Position numbers and translations under genes: made by a program
The notes under the pieces: model-generated
The model's database searches: none
Told to the model about the DNA's origin: nothing
The model's input: the letters and a program-made list of their open reading frames with translations, nothing else
Shown: positions 48,880 to 57,696 of the stretch, one piece after another
Layout of the letters: each line of letters opens with the position of its first letter
How positions within the stretch are numbered: the first letter of the stretch is position 1
Source: Candidatus Avelusimicrobium pullarium
Lineage (GTDB): Bacteria > Elusimicrobiota > Elusimicrobia > Elusimicrobiales > Elusimicrobiaceae
DNA: 64,000 nucleotides
Assembly (NCBI GenBank): GCA_944323745.1
Contig: CALUTQ010000001.1
Location: forward strand, 548,863-612,862
Reading direction: 5' to 3'

Positions 48880-49800
48880 TTACAAAATCAGTTCCTGCGC
48901 TTCAAAGGGGCTTTGGGCCATTTGCGTTACGGCGCGGGTAATTTGGGTGCAGAGTGCCAGTGCGTGCGGGTTTTGCGCCAGTGCGGCCAAATCGTCTTCG
49001 CCGGCGTCTATAAACAAAAGCGGATTGTTGGCCACGCGCTGCAGCATTTTACTGTCGGAGGCCATCGCGTTAAGATAGGCATCTGTTGCCAGTAAAATAC
49101 CGCCAAAGACAAGCATACGTTTGGCAATAATAAAATACAAAGAGGTGGTGGATGACTGGGCCGCTTTCTGTTCCAAAAACCGCAAGGCCATTTGCATACC
49201 GCCGGTTTTTTTTCGGGCGACGGCTTCGTCCAATGCTTGTATTAAACCTTGCTGTTCCGACAGCGGCAGGCGTTCCAAACGAGGACGGTAATTTTTCATA
49301 ATTCGTTTGCTTAAATAGGTGTTGGGGCGCACTTCTTGGGAGGCAGGCCCGAATAAAGACGCTTCCTGTTGGGGGCGCGGCGCAACCGGTTCTTGGGGGG
49401 CGTCCAGCCAAGAGAGGTCCTTTGCCTGCGGTTGGGCAAACAAGTCGCCGGTAAGCTCCTGTTTTTTGGCAAACATATGATATCTGGCAGACGCAGCAGA
49501 AGGAGAAAGCGGTTTTGGTTTGGCCGTCAAAGAAGCATTGCGTATGCCGGCAATTGCGTGCGCCGCTTTGGCGGAGGTGGCTTCTAAACCGGCTTGCAGG
49601 GCAGCCCCGGCGGCCGAAAGCACCAATAATTGACGCAGATAATTGCCCTTGGCACTGTCTGCCTGCAAATGTTGGCGGGCCTGCTGCTGCAGTTTTTTTA
49701 AGGCAGCCAGCCGTTGCGCAAAGCCTTCGGCGTGCAACGTAAGGGGCACGCCGGTAAACAGCCATAAAAAGGATAGAGTAACGGAAAAAAGTTTCTTCAT
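48880..49800 (-). CDS. Exported protein, member 2 of a three-gene family
   Basis: A 306-residue protein with a signal peptide (cleavage near residue 24, LHA-E). It has a short helical start (LKKLQQQARQHL), a weakly hydrophobic stretch (about 57-71), a proline/glutamine-rich middle, a helical domain (about 165-215) and a second hydrophobic stretch (about 227-241, AKRMLVFGGILLATD). The C-terminal NPLLFIDAGEDDLAALAQNPHALALCTQI matches the family pattern in both neighbours. It lacks the long coiled coil. A TAAAAT stands 6 nt before the ATG with no ribosome binding site. Confidence 0.6.
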   Translation of the reverse strand: MKKLFSVTLSFLWLFTGVPLTLHAEGFAQRLAALKKLQQQARQHLQADSAKGNYLRQLLVLSAAGAALQAGLEATSAKAAHAIAGIRNASLTAKPKPLSPSAASARYHMFAKKQELTGDLFAQPQAKDLSWLDAPQEPVAPRPQQEASLFGPASQEVRPNTYLSKRIMKNYRPRLERLPLSEQQGLIQALDEAVARKKTGGMQMALRFLEQKAAQSSTTSLYFIIAKRMLVFGGILLATDAYLNAMASDSKMLQRVANNPLLFIDAGEDDLAALAQNPHALALCTQITRAVTQMAQSPFEAQELIL

Positions 49801-49872
49801 ATTTTTATTTTAAAAAAGGCTGCTAGGCCGCGCAAGGGCATTAAGACCTGTTTGGCATATAGGTCTTTTGAC

Positions 49873-49905
49873 AAAAAAAGACCCGCCTTCAGGCGGGCCT
49901 TTGTT
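49873..49905. terminator. Terminator after exported protein 3
   Basis: CCCGCC (49882-49887) with GGCGGG (49892-49897) and flanking A- and T-runs. A further small hairpin, AGACCT with AGGTCT, lies just to the left (about 49845-49865). Confidence 0.8.
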
Positions 49906-49908
49906 AAA

Positions 49909-50886
49909 TTAGCGGGCTAATGTTTTGGTTAATGCGGCTGCGTTTTTTGCCTGAAGCTGCATATGCTGCGCTGCCGCCTGAAGGGTAAGGTCTTGTGCTT
50001 CTGCTTCGCTGACGGGCAAAGCGGCGGCTTGGTCTATGGCTTGGGCAATTTGACGGCACAGGGCATTGGCCTTGGGGTCTTTTTCCCACGCTTGCAGCTG
50101 GGCTTGATCGGCCTGCAAAAATAAAGCGGGGTTATGTTCCAAGCGGTGTATTTTGTTTTGCGCCGCTTGAGATTCGGCCGGTGCAACCAATGCGGAAAAA
50201 AGGGCCACTACCGCCAACATCTTAACATAGCGGCCGGCTTGAATGTAGATTTGTTTTACGCCGATGGTCGGTGCTTTTTGAATGAGCGCGTTGAGCTGCA
50301 TAAGCGTTTCTTTGGAAGACACATTTTGCGATATGTTGTCCAAATTAGCCAATACGGAGCGGATTTCACGGTCGGTTAAATAGCTGAACTGATAGCTGTT
50401 TTCAAACAGCAGGCGTTTGGATAAATCGGTTCTGGCTAAATATTTGTAACTGTCTGCGGAGTGTTTGGTGGCGGTTTTGTGGGGGATAAGAGGGCGTTTC
50501 TTTTGTTGCATTTCCAACATTTTTTGGGCTTGTTCCCACAGATTTAAAGCATTGTCTCTTTGCGTAACCAAACTGGCCCGTTGCTGGCGCAGGGTGTTTA
50601 CTTCGTAACGGTAATCTTGCAGGCCGTTTTCCAGCTCTTTAATTTGTTTTTCAAGCTGACGCTTTTGGTGGCGCTGGCGCATATTGTCAATGGCCAGCCA
50701 GCCTATGCCGCCTACGCCGACGCTGACGGCGGAAGGAATTAAATATTTTTTGATCCAAGGTTTAGAGGACGTTTGTTGTTTGGCTTGGGCCTGTAGTTCG
50801 GTTAAGGGAATGACAGATTGGGCAAAAAGAGTGGTACTGAAACAGCAAATTAACAAACAGGATAAAACACGTGCCGGCAATTTCAT
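49909..50886 (-). CDS. Exported membrane-anchored coiled-coil protein, member 3 of a three-gene family
   Basis: A 325-residue protein with a signal peptide (about 1-22), QAQAKQQTSSKPWIKKYL before a first membrane stretch (about 50-66), a coiled coil (about 68-130), a helical domain (about 145-215), a second hydrophobic stretch (about 224-238, MLAVVALFSALVAP) and a C-terminal NPALFLQADQAQLQAWEKDPKANALCRQI. It shares its whole layout with the 47508 gene. The AGGAGG site before the ATG is strong. Function unknown; the topology suggests a two-pass envelope protein. Confidence 0.65.
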   Translation of the reverse strand: MKLPARVLSCLLICCFSTTLFAQSVIPLTELQAQAKQQTSSKPWIKKYLIPSAVSVGVGGIGWLAIDNMRQRHQKRQLEKQIKELENGLQDYRYEVNTLRQQRASLVTQRDNALNLWEQAQKMLEMQQKKRPLIPHKTATKHSADSYKYLARTDLSKRLLFENSYQFSYLTDREIRSVLANLDNISQNVSSKETLMQLNALIQKAPTIGVKQIYIQAGRYVKMLAVVALFSALVAPAESQAAQNKIHRLEHNPALFLQADQAQLQAWEKDPKANALCRQIAQAIDQAAALPVSEAEAQDLTLQAAAQHMQLQAKNAAALTKTLAR

Positions 50887-50978
50887 AAGAACCTCCTAAA
50901 ATAAAAATGACCTTTCTTTTATTATAAAGCCAAACGGGGTAAAAACACAAGCGGAAAAATAAATGGCGAAATGGACAC

Positions 50979-51006
50979 AAAAAAAGAGCCTCTTTGCAGA
51001 GGCTCT
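50979..51006 (-). terminator. Terminator after tRNA-Gln
   Basis: On the minus strand AGAGCCTCT pairs with AGAGGCTCT (arms 50985-50993 and 50998-51006, loop of four), followed by a T-run. Confidence 0.85.
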
Positions 51007-51009
51007 ATA

Positions 51010-51083
51010 TGGTTTCCGGACTAGGACTCGAACCTAGAATGACTGGACCAAAACCAGTAGTGATACCATTTCACCATCCGGAA
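51010..51083 (-). tRNA. tRNA-Gln (UUG anticodon)
   Basis: A cloverleaf on the minus strand: acceptor TTCCGGA with TCCGGAA, D-stem GTGA/TCAC, anticodon stem ACTGG/CCAGT with loop TTTTGGT (anticodon TTG), T-stem CTAGG/CCTAG with TTCGAGT. CCA is encoded (51010-51012). It lies 6 nt after the spoVG stop and is probably processed from the ispE-spoVG transcript. Confidence 0.95.
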
Positions 51084-51089
51084 TTAAAA

Positions 51090-51401
51090 TTACTTTGTTT
51101 CTTCTTGTGCTGAAGGGGCTTTTTCTTCAGGCGCCGGCTGGGGGTTTTTTGCCAGTTCGTCCTGATAGGCCTTTAACACGTTTTCTTCCAAATACTTGCG
51201 AAATTCCTGATTGATCGGGTGCACCATATCCTTGTGAGTTCCATCAGGCAATTTGCGGGAAGGCATACACAAAAACACGCCTTTGGTGCCTTCCACCACT
51301 TTCATATTGCGCACCACAAACTCGTTGTCAAACGTTACGCTGGCAAACGCTTTGAGGCGGTCTTCCCCCATCAAATGGATGCGAATTTCAGTTATTTTCA
51401 T
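51090..51401 (-). CDS. spoVG: SpoVG-family RNA/DNA-binding regulator
   Basis: A 103-residue protein. The SpoVG core is complete: KITEIRIHLM, RLKAFASVTFDNEFVVRNMKVVEG, GVFLCMPSRKLPDGTHKDMVHPINQEFRKYLE. A proline/glutamate-rich tail (about 85-103) follows. SpoVG proteins bind RNA and DNA and act as global regulators in Firmicutes and spirochaetes; the role here is unknown. Its start lies inside the end of ispE (14-nt overlap), the same neighbourhood seen in several bacteria, and tRNA-Gln follows directly. Confidence 0.95.
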   Translation of the reverse strand: MKITEIRIHLMGEDRLKAFASVTFDNEFVVRNMKVVEGTKGVFLCMPSRKLPDGTHKDMVHPINQEFRKYLEENVLKAYQDELAKNPQPAPEEKAPSAQEETK

Positions 51402-52290
51402 CCCTGCTCCCTCCGAAACGTACAGTAAATACTTTTCGTCCCTTTTGTTTTATTCTCCCTGCTAAATCGTCAGCCAGTTCCCGGTTGGGGGTTAAGGCAA
51501 AAACGGTAGAACCGGAGCCGGACATTAATGGGTGTGCACCCAGGGCGGAAAAGTTTTCCTTTACGTCACGTACGGAACAAACATACGGCAATACTGCTTC
51601 CTCTAACCGGTTGAATAACAAATGCTGCCATTGCAGCAGAGGAAGCCCCTTTTGTATTGCTACTATTAATTTATCTAAATTGGAGAGGCTTGTCAAGACT
51701 TCTTGCTTGCCGGGGCGCTGTAAACGGGCGAACACGCCTTTGGTCGGCACGGGCGTATCCGGATAGACCAGTACAGCCCAGGGAAGGACGCCGCCCGCGT
51801 TTACGGGGGATAGTTTTTCCCCGATGCCTTCGCCTTTTAAAAAGACGTCCGGATAAAGAAAAAGCGGCACGTCCGCCCCCAATTGCGCCGCCCGCTCCAG
51901 CAGCAGCGCCGGGTCTTTGTCAAACAGGCGGCACAGCCCCAAAAGCACGGTGCCCGCGTCGGAAGAACCGCCGCCCAAGCCGGCGCCGGTGGGAATATTC
52001 TTTTCCAAGCGGATATGGGCAGACAGGGTGATGTTAAAAACGTCTTCAAACGCTTTGGCTGCTTTTAAGGCCAGATTGTTGGCGTCGCCTGTTATTTGTG
52101 CGGCAAAAGGGCCGTACATATCCAGCGTCAGGTTTTCTTTGTCGGACGGTTGGGCTTGAATGTGCAGTTTGTCTGCCAACGAAATTTTGGCAAACAGCGT
52201 AGCTAGTTCGTGGTAGCCGTCGGCGCGTTTGCCGGTTACTTCCAAAAACAGGTTTAATTTTGCCGGAGCCGGCAGCGTAATAGAAGCCAT
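51388..52290 (-). CDS. ispE: 4-diphosphocytidyl-2-C-methyl-D-erythritol kinase
   Basis: A 300-residue GHMP kinase that phosphorylates CDP-methylerythritol in the non-mevalonate isoprenoid pathway. Signatures are PAKLNLFLEVTGKRADGYHELATLF at the N-terminus, the ATP loop IPTGAGLGGGSSDAG, and the C-terminal PLMSGSGSTVFAL. Normal family length. Isoprenoids from this pathway would feed undecaprenyl phosphate for envelope synthesis. It is cotranscribed with spoVG. Confidence 0.97.
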   Translation of the reverse strand: MASITLPAPAKLNLFLEVTGKRADGYHELATLFAKISLADKLHIQAQPSDKENLTLDMYGPFAAQITGDANNLALKAAKAFEDVFNITLSAHIRLEKNIPTGAGLGGGSSDAGTVLLGLCRLFDKDPALLLERAAQLGADVPLFLYPDVFLKGEGIGEKLSPVNAGGVLPWAVLVYPDTPVPTKGVFARLQRPGKQEVLTSLSNLDKLIVAIQKGLPLLQWQHLLFNRLEEAVLPYVCSVRDVKENFSALGAHPLMSGSGSTVFALTPNRELADDLAGRIKQKGRKVFTVRFGGSRDENN

Positions 52291-52342
52291 ATATAGTCCT
52301 TATCCGATGGTTGTCTGGTTACTGCAAGGCAGGGGGTGTGTT

Positions 52343-53413
52343 TTATTTTAACGCTTTGCGTTCGGTATTATGCACCAAAGAACCCCAATGATATTCCTCG
52401 TTAAGCAGCAATTCGCCGTTTTCGGCATAAATTGTTTTGGTGCCTTCCAGCAGGCCGTCGGCATAAAACTCGCTGCTGCGTTTTTTGCCGTTGCGGAAGA
52501 AGCAAATGCGCTCCCCTTCCAGGCGTCCGTTTTTATAATTTTCCTGATACCACAGTTCCCCTTCAGGAAAGAAGATAACCCGCCGGCCCTGCAGTTTGCC
52601 GTTTTCGTAATTTTCTTCGCAATCGGTGCCGCCGTTTTGGTGGAAAGAAATGCGGGGGCCTTGCAGCTTACCGTTTTTATAATGGGCTTTTATGCACGGG
52701 GCCCCGTTTGGGAAAAAGCAGGCCCAGTCCCCGTCCAATTGGGCGTTTTTATAAAAAGCAATCGTTTTGGTGGTGCCTCCGGCCGAGTAAGAATAATATT
52801 GCGCTTCCCCCTGCAGCTGGCCTTTGACGTATTGTTCTTGGGAAATCAACTGGGCTTTTTCGTTATAGCGCAGCAGTTTTCCGTTTAGCTTGTTGTCTTT
52901 ATATTCGGCTTCCGCCCGCAGGATGCCGTTTTCGTCAAATTCGCGGGCCGGCCCGTCCGGAATGGAGCCCAGCAGTTCCAGCGTGGCGCCGTTGGCGGCC
53001 ACGGTTTGCTCGGCCACTTCTTTGCCGTCTATATAAAAGGACTGGGTGGCTTTGTTGACGCGGATGACGGTTCCGTCATAATGCGGCAGCGGTTTGGGTT
53101 TTGCCTGCACGACGGGGGTGCCGTGCAAGGTATGGTCGGCAACGTCTAAAAGCATACCGTTTTTGTATTTTTCAGAAAAAGTGATTTCGCCCGTGGACAA
53201 ATCAATTATTTCCAAATCGCCGTCCAGTTTGCCGCCTTTGTAATGTTTGACGGTTTTGGTATTGACGTCAAACTCCTCCACCTCTCCTTCCGGCAGTGTG
53301 CCTGCCGTGTTGATGAGATTGTGGTCTTTATCCAAAAATTCTTTTGCCAGCGGCAAAGCCCGATAATAACTGCGGCTGTCGGGCGTTACTAAGCAGATGA
53401 TTTTTTCTTTCAT
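52343..53413 (-). CDS. MORN-like repeat protein (YwqK family type)
   Basis: A 356-residue protein built of about ten repeats of 22-24 residues with the pattern YxNGKLxGxxxxFxxNGxxxxxxxY, as in ENYENGKLQGRRVIFFPEGEL. This is the MORN-variant repeat of YwqK-type proteins, likely a beta-sheet solenoid. No signal peptide is visible and function is unknown; calling these antitoxins is a database habit without support here. The ATG at 53413 follows AGAGAG. A longer frame to 53461 adds a basic stretch with no ribosome binding site. Confidence 0.8.
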   Translation of the reverse strand: MKEKIICLVTPDSRSYYRALPLAKEFLDKDHNLINTAGTLPEGEVEEFDVNTKTVKHYKGGKLDGDLEIIDLSTGEITFSEKYKNGMLLDVADHTLHGTPVVQAKPKPLPHYDGTVIRVNKATQSFYIDGKEVAEQTVAANGATLELLGSIPDGPAREFDENGILRAEAEYKDNKLNGKLLRYNEKAQLISQEQYVKGQLQGEAQYYSYSAGGTTKTIAFYKNAQLDGDWACFFPNGAPCIKAHYKNGKLQGPRISFHQNGGTDCEENYENGKLQGRRVIFFPEGELWYQENYKNGRLEGERICFFRNGKKRSSEFYADGLLEGTKTIYAENGELLLNEEYHWGSLVHNTERKALK

Positions 53414-53569
53414 TGTATGCTCTCTTTTTATAAATATACTTTTTATCGGCTTTTTTCTCAAGGCCTGTTTGCCAAGCCGGCTGCGGCGCAGCCGGCGGGG
53501 CTTGACAGCGGGCTTCAGGACTGATACCCTTTTTAAAGAGATATTTATTTTGTGCCCGAAGGGGGAATT

Positions 53570-53890
53570 ATGAGCGAAGTGATGTTGAATGACGAAAATT
53601 TTGAAAAAGAAGTATTACAGCATAAAGGTGCCGTGATGGTAGATTTTTGGGCGCCGTGGTGCGGCCCTTGCCGTATGTTGGCCCCGGTGGTGGAAGAATT
53701 GGCCAAAGAATATGAAGGCAAAGTGAAAATTTGCAAATTAAACACCGATGAAGGCTCTATGACCAGCGCCAAATATCACATTACCTCCATTCCTACGGTC
53801 ATTTTCTTTAAAGACGGCGAAGTGGCCGGCCAGACGATTGGTTTGCAGTCCAAAGCCGCTTTGCAGGAAAAGCTGAACTCTTTGCTGTAA
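53570..53890 (+). CDS. trxA: Thioredoxin
   Basis: A 106-residue classical thioredoxin that reduces protein disulfides. The active site is WAPWCGPCRM, the cis-proline is in SIPTVIFFKDGE, and the length is standard. The ATG at 53570 follows AAGGGGG; an in-frame ATG at 53552 would put the ribosome binding site inside the gene. A second, exported thioredoxin-like gene follows after 14 nt. Confidence 0.97.
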   Translation: MSEVMLNDENFEKEVLQHKGAVMVDFWAPWCGPCRMLAPVVEELAKEYEGKVKICKLNTDEGSMTSAKYHITSIPTVIFFKDGEVAGQTIGLQSKAALQEKLNSLL

Positions 53891-53904
53891 TACAAGGAGG
53901 CGTT

Positions 53905-54465
53905 ATGAAACGGATATGGCTGGCAGTGCTCAGTATGTTTTTGGCGTGGCCTTTGGCGGCCCAGGTGCAGTATGACGCGCCGGAAAGACAAATAACTGAG
54001 GATATGCATAATGCTTTTGTGTCTTATCATACGTTAAGCAAACAGCAAGAACAGTTTAAACAGGAAGGGATGGAACTTTCCGCGGCCGATCAGCAGCTTC
54101 TTGCCCAAGCGCAGGCGCAGCTGAAAGGTGTTATCGTGTTGGAATTGGGTTATTTGGGCTGCCAGCCTTGTGCGGCTTTGTTGAACACATTGGCCCAGCC
54201 GTCCGGCAGCGGTTCTTCTATGTTGCAGTATTGGCAGAATAAAGGGGTGCGCTTTTATCAGGTGGACGTACGCCGTTATAAAAAATTGGCGTCCTCTTTT
54301 GGCGTCCGCTTTGTGCCGGTGCTGCTGCTGTTTAAAGACGGCGAACTGATGACGCACGACTTCGGCTCGGGCCAAATGCAAAGCCGCCTGAACGGGTTTG
54401 ACATAAATGAAGCCGACGACGTGTTGAATATGGTTAAAAAATGGACGGACTTTGCCCTCCAGTAA
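53905..54465 (+). CDS. Exported thioredoxin-fold protein
   Basis: A 186-residue protein with a signal peptide (cleavage near LAA-19). After a helical stretch (about 25-70) comes a thioredoxin-like domain: VIVLELGYLGCQPCAALLNTL with a CQPC redox motif, a VDVRRYKKLASSFGVRFVPVLLLFKDGEL segment with the cis-proline, and a C-terminal helix. The long insertion before the cis-proline block differs from TlpA. It would act as a periplasmic thiol-disulfide protein. It is in one operon with trxA. Confidence 0.82.
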   Translation: MKRIWLAVLSMFLAWPLAAQVQYDAPERQITEDMHNAFVSYHTLSKQQEQFKQEGMELSAADQQLLAQAQAQLKGVIVLELGYLGCQPCAALLNTLAQPSGSGSSMLQYWQNKGVRFYQVDVRRYKKLASSFGVRFVPVLLLFKDGELMTHDFGSGQMQSRLNGFDINEADDVLNMVKKWTDFALQ

Positions 54466-54473
54466 CGCTTTTC

Positions 54474-54505
54474 GCCGGCCCGCGCAAGGTGCGGGCCGGC
54501 CGTCA
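54474..54505 (+). terminator. Possible terminator between the thioredoxin genes and polA
   Basis: GCCGGCCCGC (54474-54483) with GCGGGCCGGC (54491-54500), a very stable 10-bp stem, but only a weak T-rich tail (CATCTTTCCT). Confidence 0.5.
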
Positions 54506-54513
54506 TCTTTCCT

Positions 54514-57090
54514 ATGAATGTTCCTGCAGAAAATACATTTTTTTTAATTGACGCGCACGGTTTTTTGCACCGCAATTACCACGCCTTGCCCAAACTGACT
54601 ACCTCCTCCGGGCAGGAAGTGGGGGCCTTATACGGGTTTGTGCGGTGGCTTATTAAACTGCTTAACGAAAAACATCCTTCTTACGTGGCAGTGTGCTTTG
54701 ATTCCGCCGGCGGCTGTGCACGGCGCAAACAGCTGCTGCCCACCTATAAAGCCAACCGTAAAAAACCCGATGACGCCTTGGTCAGTCAGTTGGATTTGGC
54801 GCGCGATATGGTGCGCGATTTGGGCTTGACCGTCGTAGCCAAAGAAGGTATTGAAGCCGACGATTTGATGGCTTTTTTGGCGTTGCAGGCGCAAAAACAG
54901 CAGGTGCACAGCGTGTTGGTGACGTCGGACAAAGATGTATATCAATTTTTAAGCGACTATATTTCCGTTTGGCCTTCCGGCGGCAAAGACGGCATTAAAG
55001 GGCCGCAGGCCGCCAAGGAAAAATTCGGCGTGGAGCATACCTTTTTGCCGGATTATTTTGCCATCGTGGGGGACGCTTCCGACAATGTGCCCGGGGTGGC
55101 CGGCGTAGGGCCCAAAACGACGGTGGAGTTAATTCATACCTTCGGCCATTTGGAAGACATCCTGCGCGCCGCCCAAAACGATGACCCGCGTATGAAACCC
55201 ACGCTGGCCAAAAAACTGCGCGAACAGGAAGGCAATGCCCTGCTTTCTAAACAGCTTGTGGTGCTGGACCCTGCACTCAATATGCCCTTTTCGTTGGAAG
55301 ATTATAAAGTCCGTACGCCGGATCCGGCCCGTCTGGCGGAAATGTTTGAACGTTACGAGTTTAAAAATTTATTGGAATCTTTCCACCCGCAGAGCGCCCA
55401 AACGGGGGAACTGTTTCGCGCACCGGCGGCCAGTCTGCCGCTGAAAACGCTTTTGGAAAAAGCCTCCGCCGCGCAGGAAGTATTTTTGTACAGCGAAGAC
55501 GAACAGTTTCTGTTTTCTGTTTCGGAAGAAGAATACGCCCTCTTGCCGCTGGCCGACATACAACCGTGGGAAACAGACGCCCTGAAAAAAATTATCTTAA
55601 ATGACGCCGTGCTTAAAAACGGTTACGATTTAAAATTTACCCTGCGCGAATTGGGCATTGCTTTGGACGGACAAAATATCCGTTGTTTTGACGGGCGTTT
55701 GGCCCGTTATGTGCTGGACCCGTCGGGCGATTTAAGCCCCGCCGGTGCCATAGCCCATTATTTTTCCGCCTTGGTCAATCAGGAAGACATTCTGCAGCGC
55801 CTGCCTTTATATAACCGCTATGCCTTTAAAATGCGCCTCAAACTGGAAGAAGATTTAAAGGCACGCAATGTGTGGCAGCTTTATCAAACGCTGGAGTTGC
55901 CGCTGATGGCCGTTTTGGCCGATATGGAACACACCGGAATGAAGGTGGACTGCGCCTGGCTGGAAAGCTTTAAAATTCTGTTGGAAAAAGAAATGGCCTC
56001 TTTGCAAAGCCAAATAGATCACACGGCCGGTACGTCCGTCAATATTAACTCCACGCGTCAGCTGGGGCAGCTGCTTTTTGAACAGTTGCGTATCCCGCCG
56101 GTCAAAAAGACAAAAACCGGTTATTCTACCGACGAAGAAGTGCTTTTGCAAATTGCCTCCGTGCATCCGGTGGCCCAGCAAATTTTAGATTACCGCGCCA
56201 ATGCAAAACTGAAAAGTACCTACGTGGACAATTTGCTTTTAATGGCCGACGACAATGACCGCGTCCATTCGTATTTGGACCAGACCGGCACGGTAACGGG
56301 CCGTCTGTCCAGCTCGGCCCCCAACTTGCAGAATATTCCCGTCCGCACCGAAAAAGGCCGCCAGCTGCGCCGCGCCTTCGTGGCGGAAAAAGGCAACGTG
56401 TTGTTAAGCGTGGACTATTCCCAAATTGACTTGCGCGTGCTGGCGCACGAAAGCAACGACCCCGTGTTGGTGCAGGCTTTTTTGGACGGGGGAGACATCC
56501 ATACGCAGACGGCCGCGCAAATTTTTGGCGTTATGCCGCTGATGGTAACCGATGAAATGCGTTCTGGCGCAAAAGCCGTAAATTTTGGTATTATTTACGG
56601 GCAGGGCCCAATGGGCCTTTCTCAAGCGCTGAACATCTCCATACGCCAAGCCAAAGAATACATAGACAATTATTTTAAAAATTTTCAGGGCGTGCGCCGT
56701 TGGATAGATGAAAACGTGGCCAAAGCGCGGCAAAACGGGTTTGTAAAAACAATGTTTGGTCATATCCGTTACTTGCCGGAGTTTAATATGGGCGTGGGCA
56801 GTATGGCGTCTTTTGCCCAGCGCGCCGCCATTAATACGATTGTGCAGGGCGGTTCGGCCGACATTATCAAAAAAGCTATGGTGGACGTGTTCAATGTTTT
56901 GCGCGGCACCGACGTAAAAATGATTATGCAGGTGCACGACGAACTTATTTTTGAATTGCCCGAAAAAGATTTGGACGTATGGGTTCCGGAAATTAAAGAC
57001 CGTATGCAAAATGCGGTTAAACTGCGTGTGCCGCTGGTGGTCAGCACCAAGGCCGGGCCGGACTGGTACGATTTAAAAAAATTAGCCTGA
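54514..57090 (+). CDS. polA: DNA polymerase I
   Basis: An 858-residue family A polymerase. The 5'-3' exonuclease domain covers about 1-290 (FLIDAHGFLHRNYHALP, EADDLMAF, TSDKDVYQ, GDASDNVPGVAGVGPKT). The 3'-5' exonuclease region (about 310-480) has lost the first DxE motif (VFLYSEDEQFLF in its place), so proofreading is probably absent, as in many bacteria. The polymerase domain carries TGRLSSSAPNLQNIPVRT, VDYSQIDLRVLAH, AKAVNFGIIYGQG and MQVHDELIFELP. It fills gaps and removes RNA primers. It heads a rightward run with coaE and rho. Confidence 0.98.
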   Translation: MNVPAENTFFLIDAHGFLHRNYHALPKLTTSSGQEVGALYGFVRWLIKLLNEKHPSYVAVCFDSAGGCARRKQLLPTYKANRKKPDDALVSQLDLARDMVRDLGLTVVAKEGIEADDLMAFLALQAQKQQVHSVLVTSDKDVYQFLSDYISVWPSGGKDGIKGPQAAKEKFGVEHTFLPDYFAIVGDASDNVPGVAGVGPKTTVELIHTFGHLEDILRAAQNDDPRMKPTLAKKLREQEGNALLSKQLVVLDPALNMPFSLEDYKVRTPDPARLAEMFERYEFKNLLESFHPQSAQTGELFRAPAASLPLKTLLEKASAAQEVFLYSEDEQFLFSVSEEEYALLPLADIQPWETDALKKIILNDAVLKNGYDLKFTLRELGIALDGQNIRCFDGRLARYVLDPSGDLSPAGAIAHYFSALVNQEDILQRLPLYNRYAFKMRLKLEEDLKARNVWQLYQTLELPLMAVLADMEHTGMKVDCAWLESFKILLEKEMASLQSQIDHTAGTSVNINSTRQLGQLLFEQLRIPPVKKTKTGYSTDEEVLLQIASVHPVAQQILDYRANAKLKSTYVDNLLLMADDNDRVHSYLDQTGTVTGRLSSSAPNLQNIPVRTEKGRQLRRAFVAEKGNVLLSVDYSQIDLRVLAHESNDPVLVQAFLDGGDIHTQTAAQIFGVMPLMVTDEMRSGAKAVNFGIIYGQGPMGLSQALNISIRQAKEYIDNYFKNFQGVRRWIDENVAKARQNGFVKTMFGHIRYLPEFNMGVGSMASFAQRAAINTIVQGGSADIIKKAMVDVFNVLRGTDVKMIMQVHDELIFELPEKDLDVWVPEIKDRMQNAVKLRVPLVVSTKAGPDWYDLKKLA

Positions 57091-57096
57091 CTTCCT

Positions 57097-57687
57097 ATGA
57101 ATTTCAAAACCCGTTCCCATTTGGTGCTCGGCCTTACCGGAGGCATACTTTGCGGCAAGAGCACGGCTTTAAATGCATTTAAAAAATGCGGTGCCTTTAC
57201 GTTAAGCTGTGACGACCTGGTGCGGGAAATTTCCGCCCGTCCCGCCGTGCAAAAAAAAATAACAACGCTTTTGGGCACGCATAACAAGCAAGAAACGGCA
57301 GACAAAGTGTTTTCTTCTCCGTCCGCCCGCAAAAAGCTGGAAGGGCTCTTGCACCCGCTGGTGGCACGCGAAATTAAAAAACGGTTAAAAGAAAATAAAA
57401 CTTTTTTGTGTGTCGTAGAAGTGCCGCTTTTGTTTGAAGTCTCTTGGCAGGATGCGTTTGATATGACGCTGTGCATTGTGGCCGCCCCGCACGTGTTGGC
57501 CGGCCGCGCCAAAGCGCGCCGGATGAGCCAAGCCGATTTTTCAAGAAGGAGCCGCAGTCAGTTCAGCCAAACCCAAAAAGCCGCCTTGGCAGACATTTGC
57601 CTGCTTAACGACGCTTCGGCGGCGGAATTGGAAGATAAGATAAGAGCCGTCTGCGGCGCTTTGCGTAAAATTTATCAATTCAAATAA
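57097..57687 (+). CDS. coaE: Dephospho-CoA kinase
   Basis: A 196-residue P-loop kinase that completes coenzyme A synthesis. The P-loop is GLTGGILCGKST (the family usually has GGIGSGKS), CDDLVREI is the substrate-binding aspartate region, and VVEVPLLFEVSW and ADICLLND match CoaE. It starts 6 nt after polA; the polA-coaE-rho order is common. CoA is also the phosphopantetheine source for the synthase carriers. Confidence 0.92.
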   Translation: MNFKTRSHLVLGLTGGILCGKSTALNAFKKCGAFTLSCDDLVREISARPAVQKKITTLLGTHNKQETADKVFSSPSARKKLEGLLHPLVAREIKKRLKENKTFLCVVEVPLLFEVSWQDAFDMTLCIVAAPHVLAGRAKARRMSQADFSRRSRSQFSQTQKAALADICLLNDASAAELEDKIRAVCGALRKIYQFK

Positions 57688-57696
57688 GGAGTTTTC

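Noticed and set aside
52343-53413. Calling the MORN-repeat protein an antitoxin
   Set aside because: No toxin gene is next to it; the label for YwqK-type repeats is inherited annotation and is not supported by the sequence.
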